This document shows, piece after piece, positions 17,101 to 23,527 of a stretch of 59,376 bases of DNA. This stretch comes from an uncultured bacterium (lineage in GTDB: Bacteria > Verrucomicrobiota > Lentisphaeria > Oligosphaerales > Oligosphaeraceae): assembly GCA_902776645.1 (NCBI GenBank), contig CACYQT010000021.1:1-59376 (forward strand), read 5' to 3'. Below the pieces are notes generated by a model, which saw nothing but the letters and a program-made list of their open reading frames with translations, was not told where the DNA came from and did no database searches. Each line of letters opens with the position of its first letter. Position 1 is the stretch's first letter. The position numbers and the translations under genes were made by a program.

Positions 17101-17399
17101 TCACCGTCAAGGCGTCAGGCAACGGCACATTGCGGGTCGGCCTTTGGAACTACCGTCCGTACAAAGGCGACAACGGCGATGTCGTTTCGCTCAGCGGTTA
17201 TTGCGGCAGCCAGACAAAATTGCTGCCCAGAAGCGAATCGCCCGCGTTCCAATTGACCGAAACACCGCAAACGTTCACATGCATACTGACTCCGCCGAAA
17301 GGCACAGGTCTCGTCATTCCAAGAATCTATGCAGAAAATGGCGCTCATGCGACGGTGACGGAATTCCGCATGGAGCTCCTGCTACCGCAAAACGAATGA
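14136..17399 (+). CDS. Secreted DUF4838 (alpha-glucuronidase-like) protein
   Basis: A 1087-residue exported protein with signal peptide 1-22 (LLTLQAADT). Residues ~60-200 are beta-rich. Residues ~290-560 form the DUF4838 region: KEHPEYFMMDSNG, MCFEPGDTDLFCLCPKC with a C-x-C-x-x-C cluster, NEAAAAVKKIDPD, and a conserved FFCLTEHVMPC. This domain is related to glycoside hydrolases of the alpha-glucuronidase clan. The C-terminal ~350 residues contain two beta-sandwich, carbohydrate-binding-like modules. Such proteins are numerous in Lentisphaerota and other polysaccharide degraders. It follows the esterase gene in the same direction with a repeat-filled gap, so co-regulation is possible. Substrate unknown. 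Confidence 0.75.
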   Translation: MSLKTYFLLLSSFSALLTLQAADTEVNLLRADRIEAAVMHGKVTGIRGYMMNDIARERYIIAHKQYIAGEDCFHIDVNADGEATFTFPDPLPAPYAENPGELIHLYVGIDPQPPVSAFRMSGRVKLNKGAIRLSRGPTFQPAADWQNFDYQGSPFFILLTPAAGASISLADIKMTPVYPAIGGEIALPDGGKLTRFLLPENADFVTRWSIAMWRGWLWKLTGVALPIETVKTVAPTPGAFAAFRDKSLERGWRLQVNREGITLNCSEEDDVAPALFDYLRMALGCAFYAPGCEKLPKTPIAALPAIDRQTKPHYQAMLHSNHYPLMSGGKKRDLRYICNDVNYYHLNNPDWIHVLNTTLPAELYYKEHPEYFMMDSNGNRVVSFRPSYTHQCFSNPDARRIMLKGLTDITKAQPGLHRMCFEPGDTDLFCLCPKCVEFNGTKKTNIDLLMDFSNEAAAAVKKIDPDMAIYRCAYLNRCFPPSKVKVADNIHIFFCLTEHVMPCTLHPDCERNQAGIKMAEQWRQALGGDTSRLGFMTYDDARPLSLARMAEYYNQFASGDFYMFQWHYTPLATQFVMPRWNLGEDADKLMEEFDLNYYGKAGQAMHDVTLFIDEYARNYTHKANEGKLTALFCGHQMHVSASAFDRKALDHIYTLFDKAIAATGDDKVIRARIFQEKKCVVAEDFIQFGPATCATDKELEAFVNRLKDFITMAREAPDKFGGITPDQPMRNFLLSTTGLSIPNTGKFWANESVVDDFLAAPMSFFSAADKIPSGWYFKPLSMRGVESPTLYSYQCPPRYSLALRRPGCGKSTATITLTLTETPSAASFLAIEGQDDDKPGVSQMNITVNGKTIFSGLNRFPERSWGRMGITIPAGLLKAGQNTIVIANTTPDTPSRSARFTDAAQAAKDPQWGWIVLSETYWLDPNGDFDRFTKGELNQTWCFYNGNSMGNANVHNGQIELTDAEMGPAFYYKHQQPKLAITPDGQVKLTVKASGNGTLRVGLWNYRPYKGDNGDVVSLSGYCGSQTKLLPRSESPAFQLTETPQTFTCILTPPKGTGLVIPRIYAENGAHATVTEFRMELLLPQNE

Positions 17400-17408
17400 T
17401 TCTTGAGG

Positions 17409-17490
17409 TAATTTCAAAACAGGAGGTAGCAAGGGCGTCCCCGCCTTTGACAAGGCCGAGACGGCCTTGCTACCACGAATTTTGAAATTA
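17409..17490. repeat. Nested palindromic repeat (MITE/REP-like)
   Basis: Outer arms TAATTTCAAAA (17409-17419) and TTTTGAAATTA (17480-17490) are exact complements. Inner arms GGTAGCAAGG (17425-17434) and CCTTGCTACC (17465-17474) also match exactly. The centre is GC-rich. Confidence 0.6.
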
Positions 17491-17532
17491 GCTCTCTTGT
17501 TATTTAAAATCAAACACACCAAAATACACAAC

Positions 17533-18045
17533 ATGTTGATTCACTGCAAAATCTGTCAGCGGGAATTCGATTGGGATCCACTGCAGAAGCTCCGCCAACA
17601 AGCATGGCGGGGTCTCTGTCCTGATTGTCTATTTCTCTGCAAACAGCAACGACAGCCGGCTGGCCCGGAAAAGATGATTCTGCGAATTCTGCATGAGCAT
17701 CTAATGAAACGGCATTCAGTCGATGAAAAGCTTTTCATCGACTGGAAAAACATGCCGGATCTTGCCAAGAACGGAATCCCCAAGTTCTGGTCTGAAAGCA
17801 TTTTCGGTGATTTTCTAGAATGCAGATACAATGTTCACTATATTTGCGGTGGCAATAAGGAACAAGTCGTTGATTTTGGCCAAAAACTGCAGGCCGCCTT
17901 CGACGAAAAATCAAGATGCTTTTTGCTTGATTCAGGGCATTTATCGTTTCAAATCAAAGAGATAACGGAAGTCGAACGACCTGAAGGCAATCCTTCCATC
18001 AAACAGTATTGCTGCATGATAATACTGAGCCCAAACGCAACATGA
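17533..18045 (+). CDS. Unknown protein with N-terminal zinc-ribbon-like Cys pairs
   Basis: A 170-residue soluble protein that I do not recognise. It starts MLIHCKICQREF; a second Cys pair CPDCLFLC at about 34 makes a C-x2-C...C-x2-C zinc-ribbon-like knuckle. The rest (ESIFGDFLECRYNVHYICGG, DSGHLSFQIKEITEVERP) looks like a mixed alpha/beta domain. ATG 17533 is preferred to an upstream TTG at 17467 that lies inside a palindromic repeat. Its stop overlaps the next start (ATGA), so the two are probably translated together. No function can be inferred beyond likely metal binding. Confidence 0.55.
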   Translation: MLIHCKICQREFDWDPLQKLRQQAWRGLCPDCLFLCKQQRQPAGPEKMILRILHEHLMKRHSVDEKLFIDWKNMPDLAKNGIPKFWSESIFGDFLECRYNVHYICGGNKEQVVDFGQKLQAAFDEKSRCFLLDSGHLSFQIKEITEVERPEGNPSIKQYCCMIILSPNAT

Positions 18046-18398
18046 AACTCAAGGAATTAATCCTCAAAAACAAGCCTTTGTCATATTGCCTTCTAGCTGA
18101 TGTGCTGCCGTTTGTAATTGCTTTCTTGTGCATGGCTTTCGAATCTCACATCAGCCCAGAATGCCGCAATACGGTTGATTCATGCTTTGAATACCCTTTA
18201 TATATAAGCCTCATCTGCATGATCGTCGCCAATTTATATTTTATCTATCAAACAAAGGAATTGCTTCGCGACAAGATTTTTTTCACTTTCCTATTTATTG
18301 CCATCTTTCTACCATGCTATTATCTTGCATATATAGTCTTCATGTTGATCAATGTTCTGATATTCGGCGATATAACTGAAGCATTTGCAGTACATTAG
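18042..18398 (+). CDS. Small unknown integral membrane protein
   Basis: A 118-residue protein with about three hydrophobic segments (CLLADVLPFVIAFLCMAF, YPLYISLICMIVANLYFIY, IFFTFLFIAIFLPCYYLAYIV). It starts at 18042, overlapping the stop of the zinc-ribbon-like gene by 4 bases. The coupling suggests a soluble/membrane partner pair. It is less GC-rich than its neighbours. No family recognised. Confidence 0.55.
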   Translation: MKLKELILKNKPLSYCLLADVLPFVIAFLCMAFESHISPECRNTVDSCFEYPLYISLICMIVANLYFIYQTKELLRDKIFFTFLFIAIFLPCYYLAYIVFMLINVLIFGDITEAFAVH

Positions 18399-18407
18399 CA
18401 AACGGCC

Positions 18408-18911
18408 CTATTCCGCTGAAAGTTCAGATTCCAGCTTGAGCAGCTTCAATTTTCGGTCGATGCCACCGGCGTAGCCTGTGAGAGCGCCGTCCGCCCCAAC
18501 CACACGATGACAGGGAATGATCAGCGATATGGCATTATGGCCTACCGCACCGCCGACGGCCTGCGCTGACATACCGTGAAGTCCTTTCATTTCCGCGACT
18601 TTCGATGCAATTTCACCATACGTCATCGTCTTGCCATACGGGATGGACAGCATGATTTTCCAGACGATTTTTCGAAATTCCGTCGTTCGCATGGTCAATG
18701 GCGGTGTGAAGTCGGGCTCCTTGCCGCTGAAATAAACGTCCAGCCAACGAATTGTCTGTCGAAAAATCGGAAGTTCTTTTTCCTCATGGTCTTGCGACAA
18801 ACCAGCGGCAAAATACTTCTGCCCATCAAACTACAATCCGCACAGCGCCTCTCCGTCGGATGCCAATGTAATGCCGCCCAGCGGCGATTCATAGTGCATT
18901 GTGTAGTCCAT
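18408..18911 (-). pseudogene. ogt: O6-alkylguanine-DNA alkyltransferase (Ogt/MGMT) with in-frame amber codon
   Basis: Read on the minus strand from ATG 18911 (AGGAG about 6 bases upstream), the frame encodes MDYTMHYESPLGGITLASDG, then ...ALCGL, TAG at codon 27 (18833-18831), and continues in the same frame FDGQKYF... to 18408. Members of the family have Trp at this point (GLWFDGQ), so TGG to TAG is the simplest reading. The rest is intact: MTYGEIA, active-site PCHRV, AVGGAVGHN, GYAGG. The protein normally removes alkyl groups from O6-guanine by irreversible transfer to the PCHR cysteine. TAG is an ordinary stop elsewhere here (for example at 10422), so recoding is unlikely. A leaderless restart at TTG 18800 cannot be excluded. 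A sequencing error is also possible. Confidence 0.75.
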
Positions 18912-19022
18912 GAAAAACTCCTGAAATCATTTTCATACCATATATTATAAAACGCGCCATCGCATCGCCGCGTTTGGACGGCTTCCGCAGTTTTTTTGAA
19001 AAAAATCACAAAAACGCGTTAA

Positions 19023-19190
19023 GTGAAAATCACATTTCCGCAAATTATAAAATTAAAATCTGCGAAAACGACATTTTTTTCATCGTTTTCGCAGATTTTA
19101 ATTTTATAATTTGCGGAAATCGTAATACCAATAACTTATGTGTCAGCTGGGAGAGTCGCTCTCCAATGCGACCGATTGCACAATGCGCAA
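19023..19190. repeat. Long-hairpin intergenic element, copy 1
   Basis: Arms 19034-19071 and 19083-19120 are exact 38-bp complements around an 11-base T-rich loop. The element continues to about 19190 with sequence shared with the copy at 26733 (AACTTATG, then GTCGC, then CGACCGATT). It lies between ogt and mscS. Confidence 0.85.
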
Positions 19191-19247
19191 TCTTTTTTGA
19201 TTGAAACCACTGAAATCCCCTTCACCATGAATCATGCCTGTCCATGC

Positions 19248-19276
19248 TTGCGTGGAAGCTGTTTCCATGCTATTTT
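19248..19276 (+). promoter_or_regulatory. Candidate promoter of mscS
   Basis: TTGCGT (19248-19253), a 17-base spacer and TATTTT (19271-19276). The surrounding ~55 bases recur upstream of mutM (31615-31670), including a TCCATGC-TT-GC(A/G)TGGA hairpin over the -35 box. Confidence 0.4.
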
Positions 19277-19375
19277 ATAATTGGTATCATGAAACGGACG
19301 GACGTCCGTTTTTCAAAATGACACAACAACCATCGGCGGCGCGTCTGCCGCCATGTTCACAAAAAGGAGATTATC

Positions 19376-20290
19376 ATGCCGGAAGAAATTGAAAAGACAG
19401 AAGAAGCCCTCCAGACCGCCACATTCAAGACAAAGGCAGTCGTCGAACAACTGACAAAAGGCGACGTGAAAGGTGTCTGGGAGAAACTATGGGATTCGCT
19501 TCAGGGTGAAATCTGGCATTTCGGCAAAATCATCCTGCTGGCGGTGGTCATCTTCATCGTCGCCTATTTCGTCAGCAAACTCATTCACAAGGCGTTCAAC
19601 AAGGTAGCCCAAAAGTATTCGATGGACGTGTCGCTTGTCAGCATCATCCACCGCCTCATCACCTTGCTGATGCTGTCCTTCACCGTGCTCATCATTCTGG
19701 AGCTGCTGGGCATCAACACGGCCTCCGTCCTGACAGTCGTCGGCGCCGCCGGCCTGGCCGTCGGCCTCGCCCTGAAAGACACGCTGAGCAACATCGCGGC
19801 TGGCATTTTCCTTTTGACGCAGCATCCGTACAAGACGGGCGACTTCGTGGAATGCGCGGGCATGTCCGGCTCGATTCTGGAAATCGGCCTGTTCACGACG
19901 AAGCTTCGCACGCCGCAGGGACAGGACATCTTCGTGCCGAACAACTCCATCATCGGCGCGCCGATCACGAACTACAGCAGCAACAAAGTCCGCCGCGCGG
20001 ACATCACGGTCGGCATCGACTACGGCGACAGTCTGGAAAAAGGCATCAAGGTTCTGCAGGAACTGATGGAACGCAACACGCTCATCCTCAAGGATCCCGC
20101 TCCTGTCGTCCTCGTCTCCGAACTGGCGGACAGCTCCGTCAATCTCACCCTCCGTTTCTGGACGGAAAACGCCAACTACTGGGACGCCTACTGGGACATC
20201 CAGCGGAATCTGAAGCCGGCAATCGAAGGCGCGGGCCTCAACATCCCGTTCCCGCAGCGCGTCATCACCTTCGCCAACAAAGCGGAATGA
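19376..20290 (+). CDS. mscS: Small-conductance mechanosensitive channel
   Basis: A 304-residue MscS-family protein. An N-terminal amphipathic region (1-50) precedes three membrane helices at about 52-72, 95-118 and 122-142. The last is the pore helix with the Gly/Ala pattern VVGAAGLAVGLALKDTLSNIAAGIFLL. The beta domain follows (YKTGDFVECAG, LRTPQGQDIFVPNN, NYSSNKVRR), then the alpha/beta cage (VGIDYGDSLEKG). It releases osmolytes on hypo-osmotic shock from the inner membrane. Start confirmed by AAAAGGAG 7-8 bases upstream. It appears monocistronic, with hairpins on both sides. Confidence 0.93.
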   Translation: MPEEIEKTEEALQTATFKTKAVVEQLTKGDVKGVWEKLWDSLQGEIWHFGKIILLAVVIFIVAYFVSKLIHKAFNKVAQKYSMDVSLVSIIHRLITLLMLSFTVLIILELLGINTASVLTVVGAAGLAVGLALKDTLSNIAAGIFLLTQHPYKTGDFVECAGMSGSILEIGLFTTKLRTPQGQDIFVPNNSIIGAPITNYSSNKVRRADITVGIDYGDSLEKGIKVLQELMERNTLILKDPAPVVLVSELADSSVNLTLRFWTENANYWDAYWDIQRNLKPAIEGAGLNIPFPQRVITFANKAE

Positions 20291-20311
20291 TCGTTTAGCA
20301 CAACATTCTGG

Positions 20312-20361
20312 GCCACTGGGGCTTATGATATATTTACACAGTTCCAGTGGCTCTATGTTTT
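20312..20361 (+). terminator. Possible terminator after mscS
   Basis: GCCACTGG (20312-20319) pairs with CCAGTGGC (20344-20351) across a 24-base AT-rich loop, then a T-run follows. A second inverted repeat TTTGAGTC/GACTCAAA (20361-20368, 20385-20392) lies just after it, in the 215-base gap before the sigma factor, and could be an operator. Confidence 0.4.
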
Positions 20362-20505
20362 TTGAGTCTTTTGAGTATTTTGTGGACTCAAAGTTCGTAC
20401 TATTCGCAGAAAAAAAACGAAAAAAAACAAATAATCCGCTAAGAAAACAGCGTTTTGGGCGTCATATAAATAAAAGCAAAAACGAAAACCGTCCGTTCAA
20501 GCCTG

Positions 20506-21006
20506 ATGTCCATCCTCTCCCCGTACACGGAAAAGCATTTTGAAGAAATTGTGCGCGAACACCTTCCGTTCTTTCGCGGCATGGCCTTGCGCATTCTCAA
20601 AAATGCCGCGGATGCGGATGACGCCGTGCAAATGGCACTCCTAAAAGGTTGGAACCGACGCTTTTTCGTCCGCTCTTCGGAAAAAATGACCGGTTGGCTC
20701 GGCCGCATCGTCATCAACGAAAGCTACAACATCTACCGGAAACGACAACACGAAAACACGATCACGACGAATTCCATTCCGGAAACGGCAACGGAATCTG
20801 AACCATCTCATGAAGAACAAGTTACGAAGCTTGAATCCGCCATCGCGGAACTGCCGGAAATCTATCGCGAAACCATCCACATCGCCCTATTGAGCGGTGT
20901 TGACACAGAAGAAGCTTCACGGCTTCTCGACTGTCCCGTCAACACACTCTACCAACGAATCTACAAGGCCAAACAACTGCTGCGGGAGGCACTGAAAGAT
21001 GAATGA
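20506..21006 (+). CDS. ECF-type RNA polymerase sigma factor
   Basis: A 166-residue sigma factor with region 2 (FFRGMALRILKNAADADDAVQMALLKGWNRR, then WLGRIVINESYNIYRKRQ) and region 4 helix-turn-helix (LPEIYRETIHIALLSGVDTEEASRLLDCPVNTLYQRIYKAKQLL). Regions 1 and 3 are absent, as in extracytoplasmic-function factors. The next gene overlaps by 8 bases and encodes a single-pass membrane protein, the usual place of an anti-sigma factor. Three exported-protein genes follow, which are the likely regulon or cognate pathway. The 5' gap contains inverted repeats that may be regulatory. No strong ribosome-binding site is visible. Confidence 0.88.
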   Translation: MSILSPYTEKHFEEIVREHLPFFRGMALRILKNAADADDAVQMALLKGWNRRFFVRSSEKMTGWLGRIVINESYNIYRKRQHENTITTNSIPETATESEPSHEEQVTKLESAIAELPEIYRETIHIALLSGVDTEEASRLLDCPVNTLYQRIYKAKQLLREALKDE

Positions 21007-21622
21007 ACAACAAATAGACAACTTACTGGAAGACATGAAATCGCCCAACACGATTCAAACCCGTCACAGCAAAACCGACGACGAATTCTGCCAGGATTTC
21101 CATAACCGCCTTGCGCAGAACCGTAGAAGGCATCTTCTGGTGGCGGTGTCCGTTATTGCCGTCGTCATCGTTCTTTCCGTTTCCCTGCGCATGGGCAACC
21201 GTCCCGCCAGACAAAACGATCTCCAGCCGTTGGAAGTGGCGGAGGCGATTTTTCCCGAAACAGGCGTCGCGATCATCAACGGCGAACTTGTGACATGCGA
21301 CCGTCAGGAGGAGAACTCGGCGGACTACTGCCTCAAGATGCGTCTGTCCAATCATGACGGAACGGCTCCCATGGCGATCGACGTCATCGTGTCCGACAAC
21401 GACTACGTGACCATCGGCAACGGCCCTGTCACAGGCGATTTGCTCATCAGCCGCTGTTCCGACAGCGAGGCGGTCGTCGATTTCAGCTTGACCGTCGGCC
21501 AACAGCATGTTCTAAAGGACATCGTCGCCGTCCAAAAGAACGGCGGCCATTTCGCGGCCAACGCGTCTTCAAAGGACTACAATCTTGAATTGCAAATACT
21601 TCCGATTCGGAAAGCCATCTAA
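20999..21622 (+). CDS. Single-pass membrane protein, putative anti-sigma factor
   Basis: A 207-residue protein: cytoplasmic N-terminus 1-43 with basic stretch NRRRH, one membrane helix about 45-62 (LLVAVSVIAVVIVLSVSL), and a ~140-residue periplasmic beta-rich domain. It starts inside the sigma gene (8-base overlap). The zinc-binding HxxxCxxC anti-sigma motif is absent, so the anti-sigma role rests on position and topology only. The periplasmic domain (GVAIINGELVTCD, VIVSDNDYVTIGN) resembles nothing I can name. Confidence 0.6.
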   Translation: MNEQQIDNLLEDMKSPNTIQTRHSKTDDEFCQDFHNRLAQNRRRHLLVAVSVIAVVIVLSVSLRMGNRPARQNDLQPLEVAEAIFPETGVAIINGELVTCDRQEENSADYCLKMRLSNHDGTAPMAIDVIVSDNDYVTIGNGPVTGDLLISRCSDSEAVVDFSLTVGQQHVLKDIVAVQKNGGHFAANASSKDYNLELQILPIRKAI

Positions 21623-21633
21623 CGGAGTGCGCC

Positions 21634-22338
21634 ATGAAAAAACTTCTCGGAACCATGCTTTTCGCCATTTGCCTCATGGCGATGGCGGTTGAATTGCCGC
21701 CGCGCCACCATATTAATGTATGGTCCGGCAAGGAGCAAAGCCTGCCGTTTTCCGCCCAGACGGAATGGCGCATCGAATCCGACCATGGCCGTTTTCTGGC
21801 CGGCGGCGGCGCGGCGAATCCCATCAACGTTTCGTTTCCATTATTGACGGCTAAAGAGACGGCCGTCCTGTTCATCGACGGTAAAAAAACGGCCTCCATC
21901 ACCATCTATCCGCAGAAGTTATTGGATGGCATCACTGGGCAGATCAACTGCCGCCGTGATGAGTTGGAAGCCATTGGCATCAAACAACAAACAAATGGCA
22001 TCAGGCCTTGCTTCTTCATCACCGCCACCCCGAAATTCGACCGAATAGGCATATTGTCATACGCCGCGAAAATCGTCATTTTCACAGACAGACGCGACTT
22101 TCCCATCAAAATTAATCCAGCCGACTGGACGGAAATTTCCATGGGAATGAATAAGAAAAAAGGCGGTTTGAGCGTCATATTGGATGAACGGGAACAACTT
22201 ATCGACAACACGCCGAGCGGCGTCGCATGGATCATCGCCCACCATGTCATCGGAGACAAAGTCATCCTTCTCCCGCCGGATTTTGATTTGCAAAACATAG
22301 ACAACGTACTATTCCTCAAAAAGGAGCTGGAAAAATGA
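21634..22338 (+). CDS. Exported protein of unknown function
   Basis: A 234-residue protein with signal peptide 1-18 (LFAICLMAMA). Residues 25-90 look like an immunoglobulin-like beta domain (INVSFPLLTAKETAVLFIDGKK). The C-terminal half is mixed alpha/beta (KIVIFTDRRDFPIKINPADW, VAWIIAHHVIGDKVILLPPDF). It starts 12 bases after the putative anti-sigma gene and ends in an ATGA overlap with the CsgG-like gene, so it is part of the sigma-factor operon. No family recognised. Confidence 0.6.
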   Translation: MKKLLGTMLFAICLMAMAVELPPRHHINVWSGKEQSLPFSAQTEWRIESDHGRFLAGGGAANPINVSFPLLTAKETAVLFIDGKKTASITIYPQKLLDGITGQINCRRDELEAIGIKQQTNGIRPCFFITATPKFDRIGILSYAAKIVIFTDRRDFPIKINPADWTEISMGMNKKKGGLSVILDEREQLIDNTPSGVAWIIAHHVIGDKVILLPPDFDLQNIDNVLFLKKELEK

Positions 22339-23279
22339 AAAAGACCATCGCACTTCTCTCCATCATGCTCTTTGCCATTGGCAATGCGCTCGTTGCGCAG
22401 GAGACTGCCGTGGCTGAAAAAGCCGTTCCCGAACCCGTCATGGTTCCCACCACCGCCGTGCTGCATTTCGAATCGCGGTCCCGCCGCGCGGAAGGCGACA
22501 AAATCGGCAAGTCCATTGCGGATCTGCTGTTCGTCAACCTGCTGGAAGGCGGCAACATCGATCTCGTCGAACGCGCCGAACTGGACAAGGCATTGGACGA
22601 ACTCCATCTGTCCGCCGTCGGCATGACCACCCCTGAATCGCAGGTCAAGCTCGGCCAATTTATTGGCGCGAAGATTCTCATCACAGGCTCCGTGTTCGAC
22701 GCGGGCGAGAAGCACTATCTTGTCGCCAAAATCATCGGTGTCGAAACAAGCCGCGTAAAAGGCTGCAGCGTCAGCGGAACGAATGATTATCTTGATCTCG
22801 TGCCCGAACTGTCGCAAAAAGTCAGAACGATTCTGGAGACGGATTTTGAGAAACTGCTGCCGAAGAAAGCCACCGTGTTCTCCGTCGCCGACCGCCTGGC
22901 GGATGTGAAAGGCGCAAATCGCAAAGTCTATCTGTCTGTGAAGGAAAATATCCACCAGTCCGTTCCGGATCCCGCGTCGGACATCGCCCTCAAGAAGATT
23001 TTGCTCGCCCTTGGTTTCCAAGTCGTTACCGTGCGCAGCGAAGCGGATTTCGCCATCATCTGCGAAGCCATCGCCTCCAACGCCGGCCAATACCACAAAT
23101 TCCAGAGCGCGGATGCCCGCGTGGAGCTTTCCGTCTTCAACGTCAAAGAGAACAAACTGCTGTCGGTCGGCGCGAGAAAGGAGACGATGGCTGGAGCGAC
23201 CTATGTCATCGCCGCCAAAGACGCCATCAACCAGGCAACGTTGAAACTCGCCGCCGATGTGCTGAAAACGTTGAAATAG
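22335..23279 (+). CDS. CsgG/LpoB-like exported protein
   Basis: A 314-residue protein with a signal peptide (1-22, ...GNALVAQE) and no lipobox Cys, unlike E. coli CsgG. Residues 38-135 match the CsgG/TolB-N-like fold: TTAVLHFESRSRRAEG, IGKSIADLLFVNLLEGGNIDLVERAELDKALDELHLSA, KLGQFIGAKILITGSVF. The C-terminal half (residues 180-314) contains a second related alpha/beta unit (ALKKILLALGFQVVTVRSEADFAIICEA). CsgG-like domains form outer-membrane channels or regulate cell-wall synthases; which applies here is unclear. It overlaps the previous gene by 4 bases. Confidence 0.65.
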   Translation: MKKTIALLSIMLFAIGNALVAQETAVAEKAVPEPVMVPTTAVLHFESRSRRAEGDKIGKSIADLLFVNLLEGGNIDLVERAELDKALDELHLSAVGMTTPESQVKLGQFIGAKILITGSVFDAGEKHYLVAKIIGVETSRVKGCSVSGTNDYLDLVPELSQKVRTILETDFEKLLPKKATVFSVADRLADVKGANRKVYLSVKENIHQSVPDPASDIALKKILLALGFQVVTVRSEADFAIICEAIASNAGQYHKFQSADARVELSVFNVKENKLLSVGARKETMAGATYVIAAKDAINQATLKLAADVLKTLK

Positions 23280-23280
23280 A

Positions 23281-23346
23281 ACCACGAATCAACACGAATT
23301 AACACGATTTTTTATCAAACCACAGATTACACGGATTTCACAGAAT
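23281..23346. repeat. Degenerate CACGAAT / CACAGATTACACGGATT repeat block
   Basis: The 248-base gap before the next gene begins with short imperfect repeats, ACCACGAATCAACACGAATT and then ACCACAGATTACACGGATTT. Similar strings are known as widespread intergenic repeats of uncultured and environmental bacteria. No other feature is seen in the gap. Confidence 0.5.
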
Positions 23347-23527
23347 GCCTCGCCGCCGGGCCGTCAATCTGCTAAAGGATTTGTTTGGATAAAATGAATT
23401 TCAAATGCTGAAAAAGCCAACGGCTCCGGCGGCTCGGCGGTTGTCATCGCTTCGCGAGTTTTTCTCCTTAAGCATCATATGCCATACTGGTGGCACGTCT
23501 ATTTCCAATACCTAAACAGAGATTTAA

